DNA from: Marimicrobium sp913061115 | Lineage (GTDB): Bacteria > Pseudomonadota > Gammaproteobacteria > Pseudomonadales > Halieaceae | Reading direction: 5' to 3' | Assembly (NCBI RefSeq): GCF_047729875.1 | Contig: NZ_CP159826.1 | Span: 1,550,001 to 1,614,000 of the forward strand | Length of the DNA stretch: 64,000 nt | Part shown: one piece after another, positions 15,698-24,181 of the stretch | Position numbering within the stretch: position 1 is the first letter of the stretch | Layout: every line of letters begins with the position of its first letter | Program-made: the position numbers and the translations under genes | The notes under the pieces: generated by a model | Databases searched by the model: none | Seen by the model: only the letters and a program-made list of their open reading frames with translations | What the model was told of the DNA's origin: nothing

Positions 15698-16081
15698 TCA
15701 GGCTCGGGCCACGGACTGGGGTTGTGCCTGCACGCCACCGGCGCGATGTTGCATTAGCCACGCTATCGCAGCGCAATAACTGAGGTTGGTTTGCAGTTCA
15801 CTGTCAGGGTCACTGAGAAACGCCCGCTGGCTGGCTAACCCCCTGACTCTGCTAGCGAAATCGGGATTGAAAGCCAGGTATCTATCCCACAGGTCGCTGT
15901 GTTGGGCGGCGGTGATGTGGAAAATCCCCAGACCCTCAGGTTTCGCGGCGAACAGTCCCACATCAGGGGGATTAACCGCGGCATTGAGGAGAAACGCTTC
16001 ATTCGCTGGGTTCAAAGCACCCATATATTCGAGGGCGGGTCGAATGACCTGATCTCTCAGGTGGTCTGCGCTAAGGTACAT
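15698..16081 (-). CDS. lysozyme/transglycosylase-like hypothetical protein without the catalytic Glu
   Basis: This 127-residue cytoplasmic-looking protein starts at ATG 16081, with GAGGA about 10 bases before it. It resembles phage proteins of the pattern LRxxVIxPxLxxxGxxSPAAExLLLGTAAQES, then LGIYQxxPATHxDxWxxYL and RVRGLASQ. Here the corresponding segments are LRDQVIRPALEYMGALNPAN, LLNAAVNPPDVGLF, LGIFHITAAQHSDLWDRYLA and RVRGLASQRAFL. The AAQES segment, which carries the putative catalytic Glu, is replaced by AAVNP. It may therefore bind rather than cleave, or be a domesticated phage gene. Family assignment is from memory of the pattern and moderately sure. Confidence 0.55.
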   Translation of the reverse strand: MYLSADHLRDQVIRPALEYMGALNPANEAFLLNAAVNPPDVGLFAAKPEGLGIFHITAAQHSDLWDRYLAFNPDFASRVRGLASQRAFLSDPDSELQTNLSYCAAIAWLMQHRAGGVQAQPQSVARA

Positions 16082-16411
16082 ATCGCTCGTCCTCGGAGGG
16101 ATGACTCGTCCCTCATTTACGGCTGTTTCATTCTTATCGTTTTTTAAAGCGGCCGGGGTATTTTGCGACTTCTGTGGAGATCGTGCCCACATCGCGCCTT
16201 TTCCTAGCTGCCAGACAACTTTTTAGCACAAATAAAAAAATAATCCAATAAAAATAAGGAGTTGTGGTGGATAATTCACAATTATTTTGGAAAAGAGAGC
16301 TAACTAGTACTCAGCAGCGGCTGGTGTAATCCTATTCTTCGGCAAAAAAGACGCTAAAATCGCTCCAATAGGCGGCATAAATCGATAAATTCTCAAAACA
16401 CACGGTATCTT
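16082..16411. other. 330-bp intergenic region
   Basis: This lies between the lysozyme-like gene and yciH. It contains an AT-rich stretch (about 16225-16290) and an inverted repeat AGGCGGC/GCCGCCT (about 16370-16421) with a 38-base loop that overlaps the yciH stop. I see no convincing gene, RNA or canonical terminator in it. Confidence 0.5.
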
Positions 16412-16777
16412 TTAGCCGCCTGCAATTTTAACAGTGTAGCCAAGTTTTTCTAATTCTTCTTTGAGGAGCTCGCGCTGGTCGCCTTGAATTTCAATAGTAT
16501 TGTCTTTTATGGCACCTCCAACGCCGCACTTTCTCTTTAGTTGAGTGGACAGAGACTTTAATTCATCGCCGGCTAGGGGAAGACCTTTGACGAGTGTGAC
16601 GGCCTTGCCACCGCGCCCCTTGGTTTCCCGGTGAAGTCTTACGATACCGTCTCCAGTGACCGAAGGTCGGTCTTTTCCGCAGACACAGCTGGTCACCGTG
16701 CGCAGGCATTGCGGACAAAGCCGGCCCCCGTCGGTGGAATAAACGAGGCGGCTGTCAGTATTTTTTTGTTTACTCAT
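16412..16777 (-). CDS. yciH: SUI1/YciH-type translation initiation factor-like protein
   Basis: This 121-residue protein has a short N-terminal zinc-ribbon-like part (CPQCLRTVTSCVC, residues about 21-33) and a SUI1/eIF1 fold. That fold has RETKGRGGKAVTLVKGLPL and LKRKCGVGGAIKDNTIEIQG. E. coli YciH is the same family and affects fidelity of initiation. It is divergent from slyX with 86 bp between them, as in some related genomes. Confidence 0.93.
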   Translation of the reverse strand: MSKQKNTDSRLVYSTDGGRLCPQCLRTVTSCVCGKDRPSVTGDGIVRLHRETKGRGGKAVTLVKGLPLAGDELKSLSTQLKRKCGVGGAIKDNTIEIQGDQRELLKEELEKLGYTVKIAGG

Positions 16778-16863
16778 GGGCAGATCGTGTCTTTATGGCG
16801 AAGGGGGCAGTATATTAGGCGCCCGTGCCCATGCAAACCTGGAATGCGAGGAGACAAGCCGGA

Positions 16864-17097
16864 ATGTCAGCAGACGTCGATATATTGAAACAACAAATAC
16901 TGGAACTGCAAAGTCAGCTTGCGTTCCAGGAAGACGCAGTACAGAGTCTCGACCGGGCTCTCGCGCAGCAACAGCATGAGATGTTAGTGATGCGGCGACA
17001 ATTAGAGTTACTGCGCCAACATCAACTGCAGCAAGCCGAAGACAACGGCGCTGGGCCCGATGGCAATCCAGCCAATGAGCTGCCGCCACACTATTAA
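16864..17097 (+). CDS. slyX: SlyX family protein
   Basis: This 77-residue coiled-coil protein has core ILELQSQLAFQEDAVQSLDR and ends ELPPHY, typical of SlyX. I chose ATG 16864, preceded by GAGGAGA; an earlier ATG would add 13 non-conserved residues. Its molecular role is unknown. It is followed 21 bp later by an acyl-CoA dehydrogenase gene. Confidence 0.9.
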   Translation: MSADVDILKQQILELQSQLAFQEDAVQSLDRALAQQQHEMLVMRRQLELLRQHQLQQAEDNGAGPDGNPANELPPHY

Positions 17098-17118
17098 CGA
17101 GAAGTCAGAGAGGGATAT

Positions 17119-18354
17119 ATGTCAGAAAGTGCCCGTCAGGATTCGCCGGAACAGGCGGAGTTTCGTCAGTATTGTCGACAGTGGTTAGCGAGTAATAAAC
17201 CGGGGGAGCCGTCGGTGCGGTTGCCATTGTCTCCGCTGGAAATCATGACAGAAGAACAACTCTCCTATTTGCAGGACTGGCAGAAGTCTGCTTACGACGC
17301 GGGTCTGGTGGGTTGTGATTACCCGGTCGCGGTCGGAGGCGGAGGACGCACCGATTGTCAGCGTATCGCCAACGATGAAATGATTGGTGCGCGAACGCCC
17401 TTTATGCCCAATGTGATCGGGCTGGGTATGGCTGCGCCCACAGTGTTTCATCACGGACAAGAAGCACTCAAAGAGCGGCTATTGCCACGCCTGTTTTCTG
17501 GTGAGGATATCTGGTGCCAAGGTTTTAGTGAACCCGGGGCCGGTTCGGATCTTGCCAGTGTACAGACCTTTGCTGAGCGCAAAGGCGACAAGTGGGTTAT
17601 CAATGGCCACAAAGTCTGGACCTCTCTGGCGCATTTTGCCGAGTGGATGATCCTCCTGTTACGCACCGACCGTTCGCATAAATACGACGGCCTATCGTAT
17701 TTCGTAGTGCCGATTAAGTCCGCCCTGGGTAAGGGCGTTACCGTGCGACCGCTGATCAAAATCACCGGCGAAACCGGTTTTAATGAAGTGATTTTTGAAG
17801 ACCTTGAAGTGGATGATGGTTATCGCTTGGACGAGTTGGGTAAGGGTTGGCAAGTCGCCATGACTACCTTGTTGCATGAGCGTGGCGCAGGAGAATTGCA
17901 GACGCCGCGTTCGGGCGGGATGAAGAGCAAGGCGACCCACTCAACCAATACGGCTAACCTGATCGAGTTGGCTCGTGTGACGTCGCGTAATGGCAAGCCG
18001 GCTGCGGACGATCCGCTGATCAGAGATCGCATCATGCAATTGGTGATTCAAGAAGCGGGTTTGGGACAAAATCAGCGCCGCGCACGGGTGTCTGCCTTGC
18101 AGGACCATCCGGCCCGTCTGTTGCTGCAAAATAAATTGCTGGCCAGCGAAATTGCGCAGGCCATTGGTGCCACAGCAATGGAAGTGGAGGGCGCTAGTGC
18201 GTCTTTGTACCTCGGCGATGACAATGCACCGGCCGGGGGGCAGTGGCCTATGGCCTATATGAATTCCTACGGCATGACCATCGCCGCAGGTACCAGCGAA
18301 ATACAGCGCAATATTCTCGGCGAACGTGTACTTGGCTTAGCGAAATCAAAATAG
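17119..18354 (+). CDS. acyl-CoA dehydrogenase (first of a pair)
   Basis: This 411-residue FAD-dependent acyl-CoA dehydrogenase has GFSEPGAGSDLAS and INGHKVWTSLAHFAEW in the FAD/substrate region, and ends GMTIAAGTSEIQRNILGERV. At the place where many relatives have the catalytic Glu (YEGTxEIQ) it has Ala-Ala-Gly. A second, shorter dehydrogenase follows 10 bp later. Adjacent unequal pairs of this sort in steroid and branched side-chain degradation form alpha2beta2 heterotetramers, and that is my inference here. AGAGAGGG precedes the ATG. Confidence 0.88.
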   Translation: MSESARQDSPEQAEFRQYCRQWLASNKPGEPSVRLPLSPLEIMTEEQLSYLQDWQKSAYDAGLVGCDYPVAVGGGGRTDCQRIANDEMIGARTPFMPNVIGLGMAAPTVFHHGQEALKERLLPRLFSGEDIWCQGFSEPGAGSDLASVQTFAERKGDKWVINGHKVWTSLAHFAEWMILLLRTDRSHKYDGLSYFVVPIKSALGKGVTVRPLIKITGETGFNEVIFEDLEVDDGYRLDELGKGWQVAMTTLLHERGAGELQTPRSGGMKSKATHSTNTANLIELARVTSRNGKPAADDPLIRDRIMQLVIQEAGLGQNQRRARVSALQDHPARLLLQNKLLASEIAQAIGATAMEVEGASASLYLGDDNAPAGGQWPMAYMNSYGMTIAAGTSEIQRNILGERVLGLAKSK

Positions 18355-18364
18355 GGTAGGGGAC

Positions 18365-19492
18365 ATGACACAACCGGACAACTTTGGTTTTGGTGAAGAA
18401 GCTGGGCTGCTAAAGGATTCTGCCCGTAAATTTTTTGCCGATAATTTTACCACGGATAAATTACACCGTATGGTGGCCTCGGATCATAATCCAGAACGCA
18501 TGAGTGCCTGCGTCTGGGACCGCGATCTGTGGCAGCAGATGGTAGAACTTGGCTGGACCTCGTTGGCAATACCGGAATCTGCGGGTGGACTGGGTATGCC
18601 GCTAGTGGCTGTAGCGGGGTTGGTAGAGGAGTTGGGGAGGGCTGCCTTTCCCTGTCCACTGCTGGGGTCTCTTAACGCGACCTACGTTTTGTCCGCCTGC
18701 GACAGTGGTGGTGAAGCAGCCTTGACTGAAATTGCTGAGGGAATGACGGCAACGCTTGCGATTACCAATGCTCAGGGTTCCTGGGACTTGGCTGATACGG
18801 ATGTGCAAAGTACGAAAGGGCAGTTGAACGGTATGGCCTACTTTGTGCAGGATGCACGCAAAGCCGATCGTCTACTCGTCAGTGCGCGAACGGAAAAGGG
18901 ACTGTCACTTTACTGGGTGGCGACGGACGCCGCAGGCGTCACGATTGCGCCTGATGCCATCGTGGACCTCACCCGCGATCAGGCACATGTCCGTTTTGAG
19001 AATGTGCAGGCGCAGGCAGTATCAGACAATGGCGTGGCTGCGCTGTCACAGGCCATGCCCGCCATCTGGACGTTACTGGCTGCAGACATCACTGGCGCAG
19101 CTGAGTGGCAGTTGCAGGCAACAGTTGAGTACGCCGGCACACGTCAGCAGTTTGAGCACCCTCTAGGATTTTTTCAGGCGGTAAAGCATCCACTGGTGGA
19201 TGTTATGATACTGATAGACCAGTGCAAATCACTGGTGTACAACGCTGCATGTGCGTTCGATATGCAGCCGCCACGCGCTGCTGAGTTTGCGCATATGGCC
19301 AAGGCCTCAGCCAGCGAATGTGCGGCCTTTGCCTCTAGTCGCTCGGTGCAGTACCACGGCGGTATCGGCTTTACCTGGGAGTGCTTTATCCATCTTTATT
19401 TCAAGCGGCAGAAACACAGTCAATTATTGTGGGGAGATGCGGCCTGGCACCGGGCACAACTGGCGAACATTTTAATAGGTACGGCGGCTTGA
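18365..19492 (+). CDS. acyl-CoA dehydrogenase (second of a pair)
   Basis: This 375-residue acyl-CoA dehydrogenase has a diverged central domain and a well-kept C-terminal helix bundle with SRSVQYHGGIGFTWECFIHL and YFKRQKHSQLLWG. The Glu in GFTWE is a candidate catalytic base that the first subunit lacks. It is co-directional with, and 10 bp from, the larger partner, so the two are almost certainly one transcript and possibly one enzyme. Confidence 0.88.
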   Translation: MTQPDNFGFGEEAGLLKDSARKFFADNFTTDKLHRMVASDHNPERMSACVWDRDLWQQMVELGWTSLAIPESAGGLGMPLVAVAGLVEELGRAAFPCPLLGSLNATYVLSACDSGGEAALTEIAEGMTATLAITNAQGSWDLADTDVQSTKGQLNGMAYFVQDARKADRLLVSARTEKGLSLYWVATDAAGVTIAPDAIVDLTRDQAHVRFENVQAQAVSDNGVAALSQAMPAIWTLLAADITGAAEWQLQATVEYAGTRQQFEHPLGFFQAVKHPLVDVMILIDQCKSLVYNAACAFDMQPPRAAEFAHMAKASASECAAFASSRSVQYHGGIGFTWECFIHLYFKRQKHSQLLWGDAAWHRAQLANILIGTAA

Positions 19493-19555
19493 AACTGATC
19501 ATTCCCGCGTGCCTGCGCGGTCGTAAAACAACCTAATCAAACCGGTAGATTTTTT

Positions 19556-21265
19556 ATGAATTGGAAAACAGTCTTCGCTGTGCTGCTCGCGCTGGTGTTT
19601 GGTGTAGGGGTGTTGATGAAAATCGCCCTGCGTACTCCTCAGGCGCCACCGCATCAGGTGTTTATTAATGGCAACGTCTTGACCATGGATGCCAATAATA
19701 CAGTGGCTGAAGCGTTGTCGACCAAAGGCGAGTTGATCGAGGCCGTCGGCTCCACTGACGAAATAATGGCGCTGGTGGGCAATGAGACTGAAGTTATCGA
19801 TCTGCGCGGACGCACGCTGCTGCCAGGATTTATTGACGCGCACGGTCATTTTCCGGGCTCAGGTTTACGGGTTGTCGCCGCGGACCTGAACAGCCCTCCC
19901 ATTGGGAATATCGAGACCATGGCGGAGGTGATGGCGGCACTGAAGGAGCAGGCTGAAAAGGCTGCACCCGGTGAATGGGTCAGCGGCTTTGGCTATGACG
20001 ATACGTTATTGGCGGAACAGCGCCATCCTACTCGCGCGGAGCTGGACGAAGTTTCCATCGAGCACCCGGTGGTGGCCATGCATATATCAGGGCATATGCT
20101 CGTGGCCAACAGCATGGCGCTCGAACAGGTTGGCATTAACGCATCCACGCCTAACCCTGAAGGTGGCGTGATTGGAAGGCGGCCTGGCTCGCAAGAACCT
20201 AACGGCCTATTGGAAGAAACGGCTAGAATGACGGTAATGAGTCAGATGCAGGATATCAGCATTATTGACACCTATCGTCTGATGAAGGCTGCGGCCAACG
20301 AATATTCGGCGATGGGTGTGACCACCGCGCAATCTGGCGGGGTCAGTGCGCGCTTGGCGACGGGTCTTTCTTGGTTCAGCAAGGTGGGGGTGATTCCACA
20401 GCGACTGGTGGCATTCCCTCTTGCAGAGGAGTTTGGTGAAACACTGCTGAATGGGGATTACAACCCTGAAGAGTACAGTGGTGATAAACTGATGATGGGC
20501 CCCGTCAAGATTGTCGCGGACGGCAGCATACAGGGCTTCACTGGTTATTTAAGCGCACCCTACTATACGACCTACAAGGGAGATGCTAACTATAGAGGCT
20601 ATCCGTCAGTGCCGCGCGAAAAGTTATTTGAGCAGGTGAAGGGGCTACACAAGGCAGGCTACCAAATGGCCATTCACGGCAACGGTGACCAATCGATTGA
20701 AGATATTTTAGACGCCTTTGAGGCCGCGCAAGACGCGCATCCTGTCGACGACCCGCGCATGATCCTCATCCATGCTCAGATGGCCAGACAAGATCAGATA
20801 GCCAGAATGCGCGAGCTGGGTGTTACGCCGAGCTTTTTTACCGCCCATACCTGGTATTGGGGAGATCGTCACCGGGATATTTTCATGGGGCCAGAGCGCG
20901 CCGCGGTGATGAGTCCCTCTCAGTGGGCGCTGGATTATGGCGTGCGCTTTAGTTCTCATCTGGATACGCCGGTGACGCCGATGTCGCCGCTGCAAGCCGT
21001 ATGGAGTCAGGTGCACCGCATCACCTATGGTGGTGATGTGTTGGGGCCAGAGCAGCGAATCGGTGTGATGGACGCATTGCGGGCGGTGACGATCGATGCC
21101 GCATGGCAGATATTTCAGGAAGACAACCGAGGTTCGCTGGAACCGGGAAAATACGCGGATATTATTGTGCTGTCGGGGAGTCCTCTGGACGATGCCATGG
21201 GGATGCGTGATCTTGTTGTGGAGCGCACCCTAATTGGTGGCGCGACCGTCTACCAGAAATACTAG
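19556..21265 (+). CDS. membrane-anchored amidohydrolase (YtcJ-like)
   Basis: This 569-residue amidohydrolase of the YtcJ/amidohydrolase-3 type has an N-terminal membrane segment (FAVLLALVFGVGVLMKIAL) that anchors it or serves as a signal. Metal-site motifs are DAHGHF after LPGFI, AIHGNGD in the middle and SSHLDTPVTPMSP near the end. The C-terminal composite beta part contains GSLEPGKYADIIVL. The substrate is unknown. It follows the acyl-CoA dehydrogenase pair by 63 bp and could share their transcript. Confidence 0.85.
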   Translation: MNWKTVFAVLLALVFGVGVLMKIALRTPQAPPHQVFINGNVLTMDANNTVAEALSTKGELIEAVGSTDEIMALVGNETEVIDLRGRTLLPGFIDAHGHFPGSGLRVVAADLNSPPIGNIETMAEVMAALKEQAEKAAPGEWVSGFGYDDTLLAEQRHPTRAELDEVSIEHPVVAMHISGHMLVANSMALEQVGINASTPNPEGGVIGRRPGSQEPNGLLEETARMTVMSQMQDISIIDTYRLMKAAANEYSAMGVTTAQSGGVSARLATGLSWFSKVGVIPQRLVAFPLAEEFGETLLNGDYNPEEYSGDKLMMGPVKIVADGSIQGFTGYLSAPYYTTYKGDANYRGYPSVPREKLFEQVKGLHKAGYQMAIHGNGDQSIEDILDAFEAAQDAHPVDDPRMILIHAQMARQDQIARMRELGVTPSFFTAHTWYWGDRHRDIFMGPERAAVMSPSQWALDYGVRFSSHLDTPVTPMSPLQAVWSQVHRITYGGDVLGPEQRIGVMDALRAVTIDAAWQIFQEDNRGSLEPGKYADIIVLSGSPLDDAMGMRDLVVERTLIGGATVYQKY

Positions 21266-21427
21266 CCGTCCATCATTGATGGCCGGCGTAAGTTGCACTC
21301 AGGTAGGCGCCCAGTCGTGTTGAGCGAGTCTGCTTCGAATTGCCCATGACAGCAGCCTAGAACTGCACTAAATGACTGATTACATGGACAGATGCGTGCT
21401 ATTCGGCTATAAATACCTCTACCGCTT

Positions 21428-21442
21428 AGCGAAAATTTCGCT
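21428..21442. promoter_or_regulatory. perfect palindrome upstream of the 21486 gene
   Basis: AGCGAAAATTTCGCT is a perfect 7-1-7 palindrome 43 bp before the start codon, in an otherwise featureless 220-bp gap. It is a possible operator. No partner regulator is next to it. Confidence 0.35.
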
Positions 21443-21485
21443 GACGCTTTGTTTGCGATTTTCAAGGAAAGTAGGTCGTATTTAA

Positions 21486-22868
21486 ATGATTCGACATAGT
21501 ATAAGCAACACAGTCATATACAGCCCGGATGATATTGTCCTTTTCAGGGAATCGCCCTTCGCCGCTTGGATGGAGCGGCTGACTCTGGAGAACCCCCGCC
21601 ACGGAATTCCGCCTGACATACACACTACGGCGTCAAAAGATACGGAGTCGTCGCAAGCGACCCTCGTTGCAACCCTGCGGGTCGAGGGTAGGAATGTCGT
21701 CGTAATCGACTCGGAACTGCAGGAACCTGATCGCAACATTGCCACCCTGGAAGCGATGCGCACTGGCGCGGACTTTATCGTCAATGGGCAGCTGACCGTC
21801 GATACGTTGTCAGCCAAACCCCATTTTCTGATGCGAACCAGTGGCTATTCCGACCTTGGGGCTTTTCTGTATATTCCCTGCGACACGCAGGCTGAGAGCA
21901 GTCTGAATTCGGGCTTTCGATTGTCTTTTGTGGCCGAGCTGTTGCATGTGTTGCAGGGTCAACTGCCTCCACAGATGTTGATTATTCGTGAAGGCGCAGA
22001 CGTTGTGCCGCTGCTGACGGAAGATTATATTTATTACTATCGGACCGTGCAGCAGCGATTTTTGCAGGCTATGCAGAGTTTCCGCAAGCACCGGATGCCT
22101 GATCCGGCAGAGTCATCACATTTTGGCCGCTGGTCGGTCTGCGCTAGCGAGATGTTCAAACAAAGGGCTAGGCGCGAACAGCAAAAAATAGAAGAGCCTG
22201 AAGCTGATGAGCCACCTGAAGAAACATTCGAAATGCCTCAGCAGGCCGTCGCTAGCGCAAATGCAGCGACGTATCCCTTTTATGACAATGCGATGGTGCG
22301 CCAGCCTGACGCAGGCTCGGAAGAGATCAATCGCTCCACTCTGGTCGCGACAAATACGCCCCGCAGCGAAACTGACGCTAACGCTAACGCTAACGCTAAC
22401 GTGGCTGGGCAGGCTATGCCTAGCCATTATGGTGATGACGCTAAATCCAGCTATACGCCTGACCTCGCCCCTTTAAGTTGGGCTCGTACCGTCGCAGCAA
22501 CGCCGTCTCTAGCAAATATCGATGCCGCCCTGCATAACCTAGAGTTTATCGGCAGCAGCGGGCCGCAAGATCCCGGGTTTCTTTCGGAAAGTGAAGCAGC
22601 ACGGTCTGAACGACAACAATACAATTTCATCGATAGTGACCGTGTCGAGGTTAGCGCTGTAAGCGCTGATTCCCTGATTGATATGGACGATGTTTCAGCT
22701 GTCCCTCCGCAACCGTTAGCGGACGTTGAAGAGCCACAGGTTGAAGCTGCTGTCAGCGCTTCATTGAGGAATACGGAGCAGGATCAGGCGCAACCTGAAG
22801 CCGAAAACCCTGTCGCACGGCCATTCAGCAACAGCCTGCTTACCAGCGAAGAAAGCGGCAGATACTAG
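21486..22868 (+). CDS. hypothetical protein: RecB-nuclease-like N-terminus with disordered tail
   Basis: This is a 460-residue protein. Residues 1-215 resemble the N-terminal part of TM0106-type RecB-like nucleases (YSPDDIVLFRESPFAAWMER, GADFIVNGQLTV, SDLGAFLYIPCDTQ, LLHVLQGQLPPQML, YIYYYRTVQQRFLQ). Where those enzymes have Asp-Thr-Lys in the PD-(D/E)xK core, this has Asp-Thr-Gln, so catalysis is doubtful. The zinc-finger and helicase portions are absent. Residues about 230-460 are low-complexity, acidic and Ala/Pro/Gln-rich, with an ANANANAN stretch from a hexanucleotide repeat. No recognised partner gene is near. Function unknown. Confidence 0.6.
   Translation: MIRHSISNTVIYSPDDIVLFRESPFAAWMERLTLENPRHGIPPDIHTTASKDTESSQATLVATLRVEGRNVVVIDSELQEPDRNIATLEAMRTGADFIVNGQLTVDTLSAKPHFLMRTSGYSDLGAFLYIPCDTQAESSLNSGFRLSFVAELLHVLQGQLPPQMLIIREGADVVPLLTEDYIYYYRTVQQRFLQAMQSFRKHRMPDPAESSHFGRWSVCASEMFKQRARREQQKIEEPEADEPPEETFEMPQQAVASANAATYPFYDNAMVRQPDAGSEEINRSTLVATNTPRSETDANANANANVAGQAMPSHYGDDAKSSYTPDLAPLSWARTVAATPSLANIDAALHNLEFIGSSGPQDPGFLSESEAARSERQQYNFIDSDRVEVSAVSADSLIDMDDVSAVPPQPLADVEEPQVEAAVSASLRNTEQDQAQPEAENPVARPFSNSLLTSEESGRY
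22375..22401 (+). repeat. hexanucleotide microsatellite (ACGCTA)4.5
   Basis: Four and a half perfect copies of ACGCTA encode alternating Ala and Asn in the disordered tail of the 21486 gene. Slippage would change the length of the tail by two residues per unit without shifting the frame. Confidence 0.85.
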
Positions 22869-22874
22869 CCTTAT

Positions 22875-24026
22875 TTAGCGCAGTGCACTAAAGCAGCTGC
22901 GTATCTCTTGCAAGAAAAGCTCAGGCTGTTCCAAGGCTGCGAAATGCCCGCCGCGTTCCAGTTCGTTCCAGTGAATGAGGTTTGAAAAGCGCTTTTCTGC
23001 CCAGCGGCGGCTGCTGCGAAAAATCTCCTTGGGGAAGATAGAGCACCCGACAGGGATGTTAATCGGGTCCATATTAGCGTTTTCGAAACTCTCCCAATAT
23101 AGACGTCCGGAACTGGCAGCGCTATTGTTTAGCCAATACATCATGACATTGTCCAGCAATTCATCTTTTGTCAGGACATTTTCTGGGTGTTTCGTGCCAT
23201 CCTTTTCGCAGTCGGTCCACATGTAGAATTTCTCGACCACCCACGCCATCTGCCCGACGGGAGAGTCAGCGAGACCATAACCCAGCGTCTGGGGGCGGGT
23301 TGATTGTTGCTTGGAATAGCCAGAGCCTTGTTCCATATAGGCGCCCATGTCGACCAGTGCGGACTGCTCCTGTGCGGTGAGGTTGTCCATCGTGTCTGGG
23401 TCTGGTGCGACGATCGGCATGTTGATGTGAATGGCAGCACAGTGCTCAGTCTCGGTCATGCCCATGCTTTGGGTGACCATGCTGCCCCAGTCACCACCTT
23501 GTGCCACATAACGCGTGTAACCCAGTCGGCCCATCAGTTGGCCCCACATCTGGCCAATTTTTTCTACAGAGGTGCCTGTGCTGGTGGGTTTGCCGGAAAA
23601 TCCGTAGCCGGGTAAACACGGAGCTACCACATGGAAAGCGTCTTCTGCTTTTCCGCCATGTTCCGTTGGGTTCGCCAGTGCGTCGATGATTTTGTGAAAC
23701 TCTACAATTGAACCGGGCCATCCATGGGAGATAATAAGGGGAAGGGCATCTTCATGCGGGCTTCTCTGGTGAATAAAGTGAATGTCGATGCCCTCGATAC
23801 TGGTCATAAACTGTGGCCAGCTATTCAGCTTTTTTTCAAAGCGTCGCCAGTCATAATCTGTCGCCCAGTACTGTGCCAGCTCTTGGGTATACTGCAGCGG
23901 AATACCCTGACTCCAGTCTTCGCAGGTCTCTTTCTCGGGCCAGCGCACATGTTCAAGGCGCTGTTTAAGGTCCTCTAGTGCCGAGGAGGGGATAGCTACT
24001 GTGAACGGAGTGATATCGATAGTCAC
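22875..24026 (-). CDS. epoxide hydrolase (alpha/beta hydrolase with EHN domain)
   Basis: This 383-residue enzyme starts at GTG 24026 with AAAAGGAA upstream; the 19 residues that a longer start would add are not family-like. An N-terminal EHN domain (FTVAIPSSALEDLKQRLEHV, RWPE) leads to an alpha/beta fold with oxyanion motif HGWPGS (101-106), the nucleophile Asp179 in GGDWGS and the catalytic His in GGHFAALEQPE. Such enzymes hydrolyse epoxides to diols. It stands alone on the minus strand, convergent with the 21486 gene. Confidence 0.88.
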   Translation of the reverse strand: MTIDITPFTVAIPSSALEDLKQRLEHVRWPEKETCEDWSQGIPLQYTQELAQYWATDYDWRRFEKKLNSWPQFMTSIEGIDIHFIHQRSPHEDALPLIISHGWPGSIVEFHKIIDALANPTEHGGKAEDAFHVVAPCLPGYGFSGKPTSTGTSVEKIGQMWGQLMGRLGYTRYVAQGGDWGSMVTQSMGMTETEHCAAIHINMPIVAPDPDTMDNLTAQEQSALVDMGAYMEQGSGYSKQQSTRPQTLGYGLADSPVGQMAWVVEKFYMWTDCEKDGTKHPENVLTKDELLDNVMMYWLNNSAASSGRLYWESFENANMDPINIPVGCSIFPKEIFRSSRRWAEKRFSNLIHWNELERGGHFAALEQPELFLQEIRSCFSALR

Positions 24027-24181
24027 GTGTCGGTTCCTTTTCGTTTGGCCTGATAAAATAGCCACTGGATTGCGTCGATGCAAGTATTTCGGACAGATCG
24101 GGGAGTTTTCTCAGCGAAAAGCGCTGCCATAGTGGCGTTGTAGAGGGAAGACTTCGGTGACGTTGCTGAGTCCGAGAAAAT

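Noticed and set aside
16369..16421. Rho-independent terminator for yciH
   Set aside because: AGGCGGC/GCCGCCT arms overlap the stop codon region with a 38-base loop and no T-run.
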